Assembly: GCF_900110835.1 (NCBI RefSeq)
Contig: NZ_FOJG01000001.1
Location: 3,813,499 to 3,877,498, forward strand
Reading direction: 5' to 3'
DNA: 64,000 bases
Origin: Chitinophaga arvensicola
GTDB lineage: Bacteria > Bacteroidota > Bacteroidia > Chitinophagales > Chitinophagaceae
In this document: positions 9,598 through 18,874 of the stretch, in pieces
How the letters are laid out: the number at the start of each line of letters is the position of its first letter
Position numbering within the stretch: position 1 is the first letter of the stretch
The notes under the pieces: model-generated
Seen by the model: only the letters and a program-made list of their open reading frames with translations
Told to the model about the DNA's origin: nothing
The model's database searches: none
Position numbers and translations under genes: made by a program

Positions 9598-9632
9598 GAA
9601 GGCAGGGAAGTAATTTCCCTGCCTTCTTTTTA
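9598..9632. terminator. Bidirectional intrinsic terminator
   Basis: A perfect 12-bp stem (9598-9609 with 9615-9626) and a 5-base loop are followed by TTTTT on the plus strand. The convergent arrangement (AlkC-like gene ending at 9596, thioredoxin gene ending at 9643 on minus) makes it the shared terminator of both. Confidence 0.9.
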
Positions 9633-9642
9633 TTAAGTACGA

Positions 9643-10869
9643 TTACCAGTATTTTTCTCCTTTCTTCATTTTCTCCAGGGTAGTCTCGTAGTTTTTCTTC
9701 TCGTCGCCATTGGCTTTGTTCAGGGCTTTTTCTTCCCAGGCGAGGGCGTCGTCTTTCTTACCGGCTTTGTACAGCAGGTTAGCGTAAGTGTCCATGAAGG
9801 CAGGTACTTCGTTGTCTTTGAAAGAGCGTTTGCTCCATTCCAGGGCCTGTTCAATGCACGCCATATCATTACATTTTTCGAAGATGGTCCATGCGTATTC
9901 ATTTAATGACTGTGCATCTGCTTTGTGGCCATATTTTTTCATATAGGCAACAATGCTGGCCACTGCGTTATCTGCATCCTTTACGTAGTTGAAATACTGG
10001 ACCTTTGTTTTCAGGGTCAGTTCTTCTGCGATAGATGGATATTTTGTTTTCAGGTTGGTTTCGATAGCGGCCCAATCAGGTTTGCTGCCATCTTTTTTCA
10101 TCAGCTGCGGATATACTTCCTCGTTAGCTACGATACCCATCAGTTTTTCTTCTGCTTTTCCAGGACCCAGTACTTTATTGATTTTATCAGCATGGTGGAG
10201 GAACATGTCGAATCCTACATCTTTGCTGCTTTGGGTGAATTTGGAAATGAATTCGATGTTTACGGGAGTGTACAGGTCTTTCTGTTTGCTGAGGTATTCT
10301 TTGGATACTTCCGCAGCGTTGGCCTGATCGTATTTGTTCAGGGCCAGAACAGCCAGTTGACGCAGGAACGCGGTATCTTTTTTACCTTTTTTGTAAAGAT
10401 CCAGCTGTGTGTAGTACTGGGTAGCCGGGTTCAGGGAAGCGGCGCATCTTTCTACGAACTGGTCAGCTTCGGCTCCGCCTACCTGGCGGTCTACGATGCG
10501 GCCATCTGGTGCAAATACCAGGAAGGTAGGATAGGCACGGATGCTGTAGTCCTTTTCAATCTGTTTGGCGGAAGCGTACCAGGCTTTCACGTCGTCGTTA
10601 TCTTTTTCGGTCTGATCCATCTGCACTTTTACGCTGATGAATTTGTCGTTCATAAAGCTGCCTACTTTTTCCTGCGGGAAAATATTGGCGGACATGAATT
10701 TACAGGGGCCACACCAGGTGGTGAAGCAGTCCATGAAGATGTATTTGTTTTCTGCTTTGGCTTTGGCCTGTACGGCGGCCCAGGTGGTGCCATGCTCAAA
10801 GTGGATGCCTTTGTCCTGTGCCATTGCCATTACGGGCAACAGGAAGGCCAGGAGGAATAGTTTTCTCAT
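9643..10869 (-). CDS. Periplasmic thioredoxin-fold protein with helical C-terminal region
   Basis: A 408-residue protein with a signal peptide (MRKLFLLAFLLPVMAMAQ). Residues about 25-135 are a thioredoxin domain with an intact redox motif WCGPC (Cys53, Cys56) and the conserved cis-Pro in YPTFLVF. Residues about 150-405 are helical with TPR-like spacing (for example WTIFEKCNDMACIEQALEWSKRSFKDN followed by PAFMDTYANLLYKAGKKDDALAW), which suggests a protein-binding platform. It probably acts in disulfide reduction or exchange in the periplasm. It is monocistronic: the upstream kinase ends 121 bases away and a terminator follows. Partners cannot be named. Confidence 0.85.
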   Translation of the reverse strand: MRKLFLLAFLLPVMAMAQDKGIHFEHGTTWAAVQAKAKAENKYIFMDCFTTWCGPCKFMSANIFPQEKVGSFMNDKFISVKVQMDQTEKDNDDVKAWYASAKQIEKDYSIRAYPTFLVFAPDGRIVDRQVGGAEADQFVERCAASLNPATQYYTQLDLYKKGKKDTAFLRQLAVLALNKYDQANAAEVSKEYLSKQKDLYTPVNIEFISKFTQSSKDVGFDMFLHHADKINKVLGPGKAEEKLMGIVANEEVYPQLMKKDGSKPDWAAIETNLKTKYPSIAEELTLKTKVQYFNYVKDADNAVASIVAYMKKYGHKADAQSLNEYAWTIFEKCNDMACIEQALEWSKRSFKDNEVPAFMDTYANLLYKAGKKDDALAWEEKALNKANGDEKKNYETTLEKMKKGEKYW

Positions 10870-10990
10870 GATGTGTGTTGTTGGTTTTGATTAGTAGGCA
10901 CTAATTTAATGCAGTTTCAGTTGAAAACCGGGAGGGTGGACAATTAATTTGGCTGGATAAGTTGGGGGTATAGTCAAATATGCCGTCTCT

Positions 10991-12733
10991 TCAGCTGGCA
11001 ATTCCCCGGGTGGAGTACCGTATTTTGCCGATGGTGGATTGCAGCATTTTATAGTCCAGTGGTTTGAGTAGAAATCCAGCGGTGCCGCTGTATTGTTCAT
11101 GCCTCGGATCGTCTGGTAAGACACCGGAGCAGATCAACACCGGGATATGCCGGGTATTACGGTCTTTTTTGAGCCGCTGCAGCAGGGTGAGTCCATCAGT
11201 GCCGGGCATTTCCATGTCCAGTAAAATAAGGTCGGGGAGCAGGCGCTGGATCATTTTTTCCCCTGCGGAGGCGGAGCCGGCCAGTGCAATCTGTGAGATG
11301 CCCATCCGTTTCAGGTGGTGGGCGGCGGCACGCTGGTTCATTTCATCATCATCAATCACTACCACTGACATATCATTGAAACCAAAAGGGAACGCTTTAT
11401 CTGCCGCTGTTTCCCGGACAGCTTCCCCGGCGATAAGCGGGAGGGTGAGCCGGAAGGTAGTGCCGCTGCCTTGCGGATTATCTGTTACGGTAATTTGTCC
11501 ACCGAGCGATTGTGTCAGGTGTAGCGCAATAGGCAGTCCGAGACCGGTCGATTCGGTGGCTTGTGCCGGATGCGTCACATAGGGATCAAAGATCCGCTTC
11601 TTCATTTCCTCGCTGATGCCGTTGCCCTGGTCCGTAATACAGACGTTTAGCTGATCGCCATTGCGCCGGATATCAATATCAATAATAGAGCGGATGGCAG
11701 TAAACTTGATCGCATTGCCCAGCAGGTTGGTAAAGATCCGCGTCAGCATTTTGCGGTCGGAAACGATATAGACAGGCACATCACTTGCGATCGTGAGCCG
11801 CAGGCGGACGCCTTTTTTGCGGATATGCGGGGTGTTGGTATCCATCAGCTGATGCACCCATTGCTCCAGGTGAAAGGAGGCATGGCTTGCGGGCAATTCA
11901 ATGCCTTGTTCTATCTGCGACCAGGAAAGTGTATTGTTGATAATTTCCACGGCGTCCTGGGCGGCGAAATAAACCGCATTCAGTTCTTCCGGTTCCACCA
12001 GGATAGGCGCCGGTTTGCCGGAGGCGTTATCGTAGGCGGCTTTATAGGTCTGCGTTACGCTGTTGATGATATTGAGGGCATTGCGCAGCTCATGGTTATT
12101 TTGCCGGAGGAAAAGTGATTTGAACTGGTTGGCTACTTTGAGCTCCCCCACAAGTGCCTGTTGTTCGGCGGTTACAATAATGATTTCCCGGATAAAATAA
12201 AACAGGAGCAGGCCATTGAGCAGCCATGCGCAGAAAATGACCATCCAGCGGAGCGGCGTTTGCGCATTGGCGGCGATAGGGAGTGGCGTTATCCAGCCAT
12301 AGCTGTTGTTGGCTTCCATGAATATAAAAACAGTGGTAAGCAGGAGTGCCATCATGATCCGGGACGATTTCCGCTGAAATGACAGCATCGCATAACCCAC
12401 CAGGAAAATGGCAAACGTATGGATATGGCTATGAGGGCCCAGGATCAGGCCAAAGTAAATCACGGCGGCGGCATGCAGGAAAAATAAGGCTTTCATGGCG
12501 GCGCCGCGTCCTGCCTGACGGTTAATAAAAGGCACGGTACTGAAAAGCAAGGCTTCCATAAGCGCCGGATAAAGTATGATGTCGAGCCGGGTAAAATAAT
12601 GGAGGGCAATTCCCAGGGTAAAGGCTAATGTGGCAGTTACCAACGCGAGGGTATTGATAATTGCCCTGATGCGTTCATCATTGTCCGCGTTTTTCGGAAA
12701 ACGGATACGAGTAAATAAATCTGTGATAGTCAT
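10991..12733 (-). CDS. Hybrid sensor histidine kinase/response regulator
   Basis: A 580-residue inner-membrane hybrid kinase. About six hydrophobic helices span residues 25-190 with no large periplasmic domain. A dimerisation/phosphoacceptor region follows with H-box NHELRNALN (Asn replaces the usual Thr/Pro after Arg), then a HATPase with NLLGNAIKF, DQGNGI and TGLGLPI, and a C-terminal receiver with VVIDDDEMNQ and the phosphoacceptor Asp in LILLDMEMPGTDG plus a Lys in LLKPLD. No DNA-binding domain is present, so output must pass to another protein or to a phosphotransfer chain. It shares the architecture and length of the kinase at 47219-48955. The signal sensed is unknown. Confidence 0.9.
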   Translation of the reverse strand: MTITDLFTRIRFPKNADNDERIRAIINTLALVTATLAFTLGIALHYFTRLDIILYPALMEALLFSTVPFINRQAGRGAAMKALFFLHAAAVIYFGLILGPHSHIHTFAIFLVGYAMLSFQRKSSRIMMALLLTTVFIFMEANNSYGWITPLPIAANAQTPLRWMVIFCAWLLNGLLLFYFIREIIIVTAEQQALVGELKVANQFKSLFLRQNNHELRNALNIINSVTQTYKAAYDNASGKPAPILVEPEELNAVYFAAQDAVEIINNTLSWSQIEQGIELPASHASFHLEQWVHQLMDTNTPHIRKKGVRLRLTIASDVPVYIVSDRKMLTRIFTNLLGNAIKFTAIRSIIDIDIRRNGDQLNVCITDQGNGISEEMKKRIFDPYVTHPAQATESTGLGLPIALHLTQSLGGQITVTDNPQGSGTTFRLTLPLIAGEAVRETAADKAFPFGFNDMSVVVIDDDEMNQRAAAHHLKRMGISQIALAGSASAGEKMIQRLLPDLILLDMEMPGTDGLTLLQRLKKDRNTRHIPVLICSGVLPDDPRHEQYSGTAGFLLKPLDYKMLQSTIGKIRYSTRGIAS

Positions 12734-13118
12734 GTAAGATAGTTCTCCCCTGCAGGTATGCTAAGAATAGTTAGTTTTAATCGGTTTGTATCATTGTCCG
12801 GGTTTGTCGAAATAGGACCGGGGAACGGGTATAATCAGCAGTTAAATTAATAATTTTTTATAAATAGGATGCAGAAAAATAGATGTTACAACTTTCTTAA
12901 GCAATAAAAAGTCACCTGCGACGAGATGACTTTTTTTCCGTGAAGCATTCATTACTAAGGTGGATGTTATTTGAAGATGGTTTCCGTTTAGATAACCTCA
13001 ATATGGTAAAGATTTTTCATCCGATTGCAAAATTTCGTATTTATCTTTAGCACATTCGTACCTGTTTTTCTGAGTTCGGTTAAATTGTACTAACTTGTTG
13101 TAGCTAAAAACATTAGCC
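12734..13118. other. Divergent intergenic region without a gene
   Basis: These 385 bases separate the kinase gene (minus) from the AraC gene (plus) and must hold both promoters. The region is AT-rich, with no convincing TAnnTTTG element, no open frame of note, and one clear stem-loop with a T-tract at 12906-12937. Confidence 0.7.
12906..12937 (+). terminator. Orphan terminator-like stem-loop
   Basis: The arms 12906-12917 and 12924-12935 form a 12-bp stem with one C-A mismatch and a 6-base loop, and T runs to 12937. The left arm begins with five A, so it can also work on the minus strand. No annotated gene reads into it from either side; it either insulates the two divergent promoters or ends a small RNA. 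Confidence 0.6.
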
Positions 13119-14045
13119 ATGCCGGTAAAACATTTTGTGCAGCAGATAGACCTCACTCATCCGAAACAGTTACAGCGACTGGTAGAAAACAGGCGTGTAT
13201 TTAATCTGAATAATTGTGAGCTGAATATATTTGAAAGTTATCAGCAGGATTACCGGGTGCCGCTTACCTTTGGCGATTTTGTCATTACCAGTATGGTGCA
13301 GGGAAAAAAGATCATGCATCTTTTTGATCAACCTTCTTTCGAATACCAGCCGGGTGAAACGGTAATTGTACCTGCGAATGAAACCATGATCATCGATTTT
13401 CCGGAAGCCTCTACCGACAATCCAACCCAATGTATCGCTTTATCAGTAGATGAAACCTATATCCGGAATACACTGCAATACCTGAACGAGTATTATAACA
13501 GCGAGTATGCAGATAAGAACGACTGGCGTCTGCAATTTAACCAGTACCACTTTAACAATGATGCGGACCTGACAGACCTGATCAATAAGCTGATCCGCAT
13601 TTGCAGCAGCACCGATCTTTCCAGGGATATTTATGCAGACCTGAACATGAAAGAACTGCTGATCCGCATTTTACAGAGCCAGCATTTACAACTGATCGCA
13701 GACGAGCGAACGACCAACAGTAACAACAGCCGCCTGCATTTTGTATTGCATTATATCAATGAGCATCTCACAGAAAATATTTCTGTGGATACGCTATGCC
13801 GCAAAGCTTACCTGAGCCGCAATGTTTTTTTTAAGTGGTTTAAAGACCAGTTCGGGATTACGCCTTTACAGTATATTAACCGGGAGAGATTGAAGCTGGC
13901 AAAGCAGTTGCTGGCGGACCGCAATAATAGCGTCAACCAGGTGAGTATGCAATGCGGTTTTAATGATACCAACTACTTTATCCGTCTCTTTAAAAGCTCA
14001 GAGGGCATTACACCGGGTACCTATCAACTCATCTGTTCCAGATAA
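13119..14045 (+). CDS. AraC-family transcriptional regulator
   Basis: A 308-residue regulator. Residues about 20-190 form a cupin-like AraC N-terminal sensing domain (YQPGETVIVPANETMIIDFP). Residues about 205-305 hold the two helix-turn-helix motifs of the AraC/XylS domain: ENISVDTLCRKAYLSRNVFFKWF, split here as ISVDTLCRKAYLSRN and FKDQFGITPLQYINRERL, then VNQVSMQCGFNDTNYFIRLFK. It lies 113 bases upstream of an outer-membrane barrel gene on the same strand and is a candidate activator of that gene. The effector is unknown. Confidence 0.9.
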   Translation: MPVKHFVQQIDLTHPKQLQRLVENRRVFNLNNCELNIFESYQQDYRVPLTFGDFVITSMVQGKKIMHLFDQPSFEYQPGETVIVPANETMIIDFPEASTDNPTQCIALSVDETYIRNTLQYLNEYYNSEYADKNDWRLQFNQYHFNNDADLTDLINKLIRICSSTDLSRDIYADLNMKELLIRILQSQHLQLIADERTTNSNNSRLHFVLHYINEHLTENISVDTLCRKAYLSRNVFFKWFKDQFGITPLQYINRERLKLAKQLLADRNNSVNQVSMQCGFNDTNYFIRLFKSSEGITPGTYQLICSR

Positions 14046-14084
14046 TATTTTTCCTTTTTAAAGAAATGATTTTCCCTAATCGAT

Positions 14085-14103
14085 AAAAGGACCACTCCTT
14101 TTT
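14085..14103 (+). terminator. Weak terminator-like hairpin after the AraC gene
   Basis: A 7-bp A/T-rich stem (14085-14091 with 14096-14102), a CCAC loop and a short T run. It is short and may not be efficient. Just downstream, 14115-14120 and 14130-14135 form a GCTGTT/AACAGC inverted repeat that might be a regulator site. Confidence 0.4.
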
Positions 14104-14158
14104 AGGGCACATTTGCTGTTCATCATCAAAACAGCGAACAGGCTAACCTATATTCACA

Positions 14159-16618
14159 ATGAACAAGTACTATACTGTCCGGAATTTCCTTTCCGGCAAG
14201 GCCATCCTCCTATGTCTTTTTTTATGGGGCGTGCAGCTCCGGGTATCTGCACAGTCGCTGCGTGTGGCAGGGCGTTTAACCGATAGCCAGGAGCAGGGGG
14301 TACCCTTTGCGGGCATACTGTTGGTGCAGCTGCCGGATTCGCTGGGGGTGGGGACAGCCATCAGTGATACCGCCGGGCGTTTTCAGCTGACCGTTCCGGC
14401 AAAGGGCAACTACCTGCTCCGGGTGAGCAATATGGGCTACCGCCCGTTTACTAGCGCGGTATTTAACGTGTCAGGCACAAGCACCTTGCAGGAGCTGGGG
14501 ACTTTTGCATTAGTGGAAGATCAGCGGATGCTGGGTACGGTGCAGATCAAAGGCAGCAAACCCCGGGTAGAACACCAGATGGACAAAACCGTTTTACGCA
14601 TAGAAAACAGCGTGCTGGCAGAAGGTAGCACTGCCCTGGCGCTGCTGGCAAAAATGCCGGGTGTTACGGTAGATGATAACGGCAACGTATCACTGAAAGG
14701 ACGTCCCGGTACCCTGGTCATGATCAACGGCAAACCCACTTATCTCTCCGGCAACCAGCTGGCGAACCTGTTGCGCGGTACCGCCTCCGGTAATATTGCC
14801 AATATAGAACTCATGAGCAACCCTTCTTCCCGGTACGATGCCGCCGGTAAAGGTGGGATCATCAACATTGTGATGAAGAAAAATACAAAGAAAGACCTGA
14901 ACGGAAATGTGTCGCTCAACGGAGGCGCGGGTCGTGCCGGCCGCTGGGGGGCTGGTAGCAGCCTTAATTACCGTACCGGTAAGGTCAATCTTTTTGGCGC
15001 TTACAGCTTCATTTATGAAGACCTGAAAAACGAGGACGAATCAGAAAGAAGATTCGGGGGAGATACCGGCGGCACACCCACCCTGCGCACCCTGCAAACC
15101 AGCGCAGAAACCGCCCGTTTACGCGGTCATGATTTTCGTGCAGGGATAGACGTTACTGCAGATGAAAAAAATACCATCGGCTTCCTGGTGAGCGGCAACA
15201 TCGGCAAATACCCGGTAACCCAGCAAACGGGCAATGTAATGACCGGTTTTTCCGGTCACCCCGTATTGCGGGATGCCCGTACGCTCACCACCGGCAAGGA
15301 GCACTGGCGGGATCTGCTGTACAATGTGAACTACCTGCACACGTTCAACGACAAGGGGCATCAGCTTACCATTGATGCAGACTATGTCAGTCACTTCTCC
15401 CGGATGGATCAGCAACTGGATACCCGCTATTTTGAACAGGATGCAGCACTGCCGGGCAACAGCTTCCGCAAAGGCGATATCCCTTCCTACAACAGCATTT
15501 ATGTGTTGAAAACGGATTATACCTTGCCCTGGAAAAAGAATGGTAAACTGGAAGCCGGATGGAAAGGGAGTTATGTGCGTACCGAAAACAACCTGAAATA
15601 CGATACGCTGAAGAGTGGTGCCTTTGTGCCTGATCTATCTGCCAGCAATCATTTTATTTACAAGGAACAGATCCAGGCAGGATACCTGAACCTGCAGCAG
15701 GATTATGGCAAATTCAGTATCCAGCTGGGGTTGCGGGGAGAGTACACCTATACAGAAGGGCATCAGCTCACCACCGATTCACTGGTCACCCGCAGTTATT
15801 TTAACCTGTTTCCCAGCATATTTGTGAGCCATACCTTTAGCGAAGAGCATAAGCTGCAACTGAGTTACAGCCGCCGTATCGAGCGTCCGGGCTACTGGGA
15901 CCTGAATCCGTTCCGTTTGTACACGGATCCTTTTAATTACGAAGAAGGGAATCCTTATCTGCGGCCAGCTATTGCCAACGCCGTGGAACTGGGATACAGC
16001 TTCTTTTCCGACTATTATGCGGCTGCCACCTACAGCCGCAGCAAAGACGTGATCAGCCCGGTGGTGGGCCAACCGGCGGATGCGGCTGTGCTGTACAGTC
16101 GCCCGGAAAACCTGGCCAGCTTTACCAACTACGGTTTTAGCCTCACCGCTACCAACGACATTACCCGGTGGTGGCAGGGCACCCAGTTTGCCAATTTCTA
16201 TTACAACGGGTTCACTGTACAGGGAGCGGAGAAGGAAGTGCGCCAGGGCGGCAGTTTCACCTTTGATTCTCAGAATACCTTCTCTATTGCCAGTGGATGG
16301 AAAGCAGAACTCAATGCCTTGTTCCGTTCAGCCGAGGTGTCTGGTGTATTCACGACCAAGGCTTATTACATGATATCAGCAGGAGCGCAGCGCGATGTGC
16401 TGAAAGGAAAGGGCAATATTAAATTACTGGTGAACGATATTTTCCGCAGCCGACAGATAAAGGAATGGTCCGATTACAACGGTATTTACACTTTTAACCA
16501 TCGTCGCTATGATACACGTTCTTTCATGCTCACATTTACTTACCGCTTTGGTGGCGCCGGCGCTCAACAGGAGCGGCGTAGTACGGGTAGTGAGGAACTG
16601 AAAGGACGATTGAAGTAA
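14159..16618 (+). CDS. Outer-membrane beta-barrel family protein (TonB-receptor-like)
   Basis: An 819-residue outer-membrane protein with a signal peptide (cleavage near RVSAQS, residue 32). Residues about 35-115 are a carboxypeptidase-regulatory-like beta sandwich (GRLTDSQEQGVPFAGILLVQ). Residues about 125-235 look like a reduced plug (LLAKMPGVTVDDNGNVSLKG, then NIELMSNPSSRYDAAGKGGI, then INIVMKKN). The rest is a barrel of the outer membrane beta-barrel family (PF14905-like) with RRIERPGYWDLNPF and EEGNPYLRP, both frequent in that family. The substrate is unknown; some relatives are TonB-dependent while others lack a TonB box. The AraC gene just upstream suggests regulated expression. Confidence 0.85.
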   Translation: MNKYYTVRNFLSGKAILLCLFLWGVQLRVSAQSLRVAGRLTDSQEQGVPFAGILLVQLPDSLGVGTAISDTAGRFQLTVPAKGNYLLRVSNMGYRPFTSAVFNVSGTSTLQELGTFALVEDQRMLGTVQIKGSKPRVEHQMDKTVLRIENSVLAEGSTALALLAKMPGVTVDDNGNVSLKGRPGTLVMINGKPTYLSGNQLANLLRGTASGNIANIELMSNPSSRYDAAGKGGIINIVMKKNTKKDLNGNVSLNGGAGRAGRWGAGSSLNYRTGKVNLFGAYSFIYEDLKNEDESERRFGGDTGGTPTLRTLQTSAETARLRGHDFRAGIDVTADEKNTIGFLVSGNIGKYPVTQQTGNVMTGFSGHPVLRDARTLTTGKEHWRDLLYNVNYLHTFNDKGHQLTIDADYVSHFSRMDQQLDTRYFEQDAALPGNSFRKGDIPSYNSIYVLKTDYTLPWKKNGKLEAGWKGSYVRTENNLKYDTLKSGAFVPDLSASNHFIYKEQIQAGYLNLQQDYGKFSIQLGLRGEYTYTEGHQLTTDSLVTRSYFNLFPSIFVSHTFSEEHKLQLSYSRRIERPGYWDLNPFRLYTDPFNYEEGNPYLRPAIANAVELGYSFFSDYYAAATYSRSKDVISPVVGQPADAAVLYSRPENLASFTNYGFSLTATNDITRWWQGTQFANFYYNGFTVQGAEKEVRQGGSFTFDSQNTFSIASGWKAELNALFRSAEVSGVFTTKAYYMISAGAQRDVLKGKGNIKLLVNDIFRSRQIKEWSDYNGIYTFNHRRYDTRSFMLTFTYRFGGAGAQQERRSTGSEELKGRLK

Positions 16619-16830
16619 AAGCCTTATATCGCCCGATATAAAAAGGCTGTTTACCGGTAGATAATTCCTCTCTTACAGGTATAGCTTACAGGGCGGTTGG
16701 ATAGGGGGGAGATAGGGCTGGGATAGGGCTTACCTGACAATGCGGTGACAGTATAATGTAATAAAAGAAGCCTGTATCTCTAACGGATACAGGCTCTTTT
16801 ATTATTGATAACCGGGCGTACGTTGTGGGT
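16619..16830. other. Convergent intergenic region with two hairpins
   Basis: These 212 bases hold a bulged stem-loop right after the barrel gene (16620-16631 with 16634-16648; AAA bulge) and a stronger terminator at 16769-16795. Nothing between them looks coding. Confidence 0.6.
16761..16804. terminator. Bidirectional intrinsic terminator
   Basis: A perfect 10-bp stem (16769-16778 with 16786-16795), 7-base loop, flanked by AAAAG on the left and CTTTT on the right, so it can serve both the barrel gene (plus) and the aldo/keto reductase gene (minus). Confidence 0.8.
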
Positions 16831-17868
16831 TTAGTAAAAAGCCGGTGGCGGATTCAGGGTCAGGTTCTGACGCTGGTGCCAGTACGGATAAATAGTATGT
16901 ACTTCGCTGGCGGCGTCCAGTTTTTTGAGCTGGTCGGTGGTCAGGTTCCAGCCGGTGGCGGCGAGGTTTTGAAGCAGTTGTTCTTCGTTACGGGCGCCGA
17001 TGATGATGCTGGATACGGTGGGGCGTTGGAGCAGCCAGTTCAAAGAGATCTGGGCAACGGTTTTACCGGTTTCGGCCGCTACTTCGTCGAGGGCGTCGAT
17101 GATATTATAAAACACTTCTTCTTTCACCACAGCTTCCGGAACGGGGCTGCCACCCTGGGCTACGCGGCCGTTTTGCGGAATGGGGCTGTTGCGGCGGTAT
17201 TTGCCTCCCAGTCGCCCTGCGGCGAGGGGCGACCATACAATCGCGCCTATTTTCTGATCAATACCCAGCGGCATCAGTTCCCATTCATATTCACGGTTGG
17301 CGAGGGAATAGTACACCTGGTGCGCCACATATTTGTTCCAACCATATTTTTCGGAGATGGCCTGTGATTTCATCAGGTGCCATCCGGAGAAGTTGGACGC
17401 AGCGATGTAGCGTACTTTACCACTTTGTACCAGGTCGTCGAGTGTACGCAGTGTTTCTTCTACCGGCGTGTTGCCGTCGAAGCCATGCATGTGATAGATA
17501 TCGATATAGTCCGTTTTCAGGCGTTTCAGGCTGCCTTCTATCTGGCGTAGCAGATGAAAGCGGGAGGAGCCCTGGTTATTGGGCCCTTTGCCAAAAGTAA
17601 AGGTAGCCTTGGTGGAGATCAGCAATTGGTCTCTTTTGCCGGCGATGGCTTTACCCAGGATCTCTTCAGAAAGGCCATCAGAATAGATATCGGCAGTGTC
17701 GAAGAGGTTTACGCCGGCATCGAGGCAAAGATTTACCAGCCGGGTGGCTTCGTCGGCCATGGTGCTGCCCCAGGCCTTAAAGAATTCATCTCCTCCGCCG
17801 AAAGTGGCGGTTCCAAAGCTTAGCACCGGTACCTGAAGCCCGGATGCACCTAGTTGTCTGTATTCCAT
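16831..17868 (-). CDS. Aldo/keto reductase
   Basis: The ATG at 17868 gives a 345-residue cytoplasmic NAD(P)H-dependent oxidoreductase beginning MEYRQLGASGLQVPVLSFG, the standard family N-terminus; an upstream in-frame Met at 17931 would add 21 non-conserved residues. The catalytic tetrad is visible: Asp and Tyr in FDTADIYSDG, Lys in LLISTKATF and His in IYHMHGFD. VSSIIIGARNEEQL is the cofactor phosphate-binding segment. The gene is divergent from an AraC gene 91 bases away, which is its most likely regulator. The physiological substrate (aldehyde, ketone or sugar) cannot be inferred. Confidence 0.92.
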   Translation of the reverse strand: MEYRQLGASGLQVPVLSFGTATFGGGDEFFKAWGSTMADEATRLVNLCLDAGVNLFDTADIYSDGLSEEILGKAIAGKRDQLLISTKATFTFGKGPNNQGSSRFHLLRQIEGSLKRLKTDYIDIYHMHGFDGNTPVEETLRTLDDLVQSGKVRYIAASNFSGWHLMKSQAISEKYGWNKYVAHQVYYSLANREYEWELMPLGIDQKIGAIVWSPLAAGRLGGKYRRNSPIPQNGRVAQGGSPVPEAVVKEEVFYNIIDALDEVAAETGKTVAQISLNWLLQRPTVSSIIIGARNEEQLLQNLAATGWNLTTDQLKKLDAASEVHTIYPYWHQRQNLTLNPPPAFY

Positions 17869-17924
17869 AATATGATGTGCGGTTTTATGACAGTAAAGGT
17901 CGGGGATAGCGGGTAATTCTGACT

Positions 17925-17955
17925 TGTACATTTACAACATATAGTTGTACTTTTG
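17925..17955 (+). promoter_or_regulatory. Putative promoter of the AraC gene (TTG-N20-TACTTTTG)
   Basis: TTG at 17925-17927 and TACTTTTG at 17948-17955, spaced 20 bases, match the Bacteroidota primary sigma consensus. The ATG follows 4 bases later (17960), so the transcript would be almost leaderless. Confidence 0.55.
17933..17949. promoter_or_regulatory. Inverted repeat overlapping the promoter, possible operator
   Basis: TACAAC-ATATA-GTTGTA has perfect 6-bp arms and sits between the two promoter elements of the AraC gene and upstream of the divergent reductase. Its position suits autoregulation or co-regulation. AraC proteins more often use direct repeats, so the assignment is tentative. 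Confidence 0.4.
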
Positions 17956-17959
17956 TGAG

Positions 17960-18802
17960 ATGCAGAAGTTAAAGCAGTTTGATACCTTAGTTATTCATGA
18001 GTTTGAGGAAGCGGTTTTTCATCTGCCGGTGCACAGTCATACTTACTATGAAATTGTTTACATCTTTAAAGGTTGTGGCATTCATCACCTGAATAACAAC
18101 CAGCTGTCTTATAAAGCAGGCGATCTGTTTGTGATCTCTCCCGATGATGAGCATTATTTTGATATCAAGAAGACGACCCGTTTTGCCTTTATCAAATTCA
18201 CGGATAATTATTTTACGGATAAGAGCCACCTGGCGCCGGATGCTTTCCTGACCAGCAGGCCGGAAGCAATGATGCGGCATAAATTGCTGAAGGAAGTAAA
18301 GCTGGTGCTGGATGAACCCTGCAAAACCATTCTGCATAATACTATCGAGAATATTGTGGCTTACAACTGCCGTTGCGACGTAGCTACGTCGCCGTTAGTA
18401 TACTACCAGGTATTGTCTGTGTTTGGCCTGATCAAAGAGGCAATTGCCAAACTGGATGTTCGTATAGGCGATGGCGTACCCGACAAGGAAGCGCTGATCT
18501 CTTTCATTCATCAGCATGTGTATGAGCCGGAGAGAATACAGGTAAAGCATATTGCGGCGCATTTCAATATTGCCGCCAATTATTTCAGTGCGTATTTCAA
18601 AAGAAACTTCGGTATGAGTTACCGCGAGTACGTGAACAGCTACCGCACCAAACTGATTGAAAAAAGGATTACTGCCGGGCAGCAAACCCTTAAACAGATT
18701 TCTGCCGAGTTTGGCTTTACCGACGAAAGTCATTTATCGCATTTCTTCCGCAAACGCCACCTGGTGAGCCCGGTATCTTTCCGGAACAGGGCGGCCCAAT
18801 AA
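17960..18802 (+). CDS. AraC-family transcriptional regulator
   Basis: I choose the ATG at 17960 (280 residues, MQKLKQFDTLVIHEFEEAVF); a TTG at 17945 lies inside the promoter. Residues about 10-95 are a cupin sensor domain (LPVHSHTYYEIVYIFKG and YKAGDLFVISPDDEHYF). The C-terminal 100 residues form the AraC DNA-binding domain (IQVKHIAAHFNIAANYFSAYF, split as KHIAAHFNIAANYFSAYFK, then QISAEFGFTDESHLSHFFRK). It is divergent from the aldo/keto reductase and probably controls it. No effector can be named. Confidence 0.9.
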   Translation: MQKLKQFDTLVIHEFEEAVFHLPVHSHTYYEIVYIFKGCGIHHLNNNQLSYKAGDLFVISPDDEHYFDIKKTTRFAFIKFTDNYFTDKSHLAPDAFLTSRPEAMMRHKLLKEVKLVLDEPCKTILHNTIENIVAYNCRCDVATSPLVYYQVLSVFGLIKEAIAKLDVRIGDGVPDKEALISFIHQHVYEPERIQVKHIAAHFNIAANYFSAYFKRNFGMSYREYVNSYRTKLIEKRITAGQQTLKQISAEFGFTDESHLSHFFRKRHLVSPVSFRNRAAQ

Positions 18803-18874
18803 TAACCCCTGTATGCCTGTTGCCGCCATGGTAGGGCTTTTAACTTCATTATCTCCCCGATAACAGAAAAAAAA

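Noticed and set aside
9925..10860. A 311-codon open frame on the plus strand opposite the thioredoxin gene.
   Set aside because: It is an antisense shadow: its translation is a run of Phe, Val, Gly and Cys without any domain, and the minus-strand gene has a signal peptide and CGPC motif.
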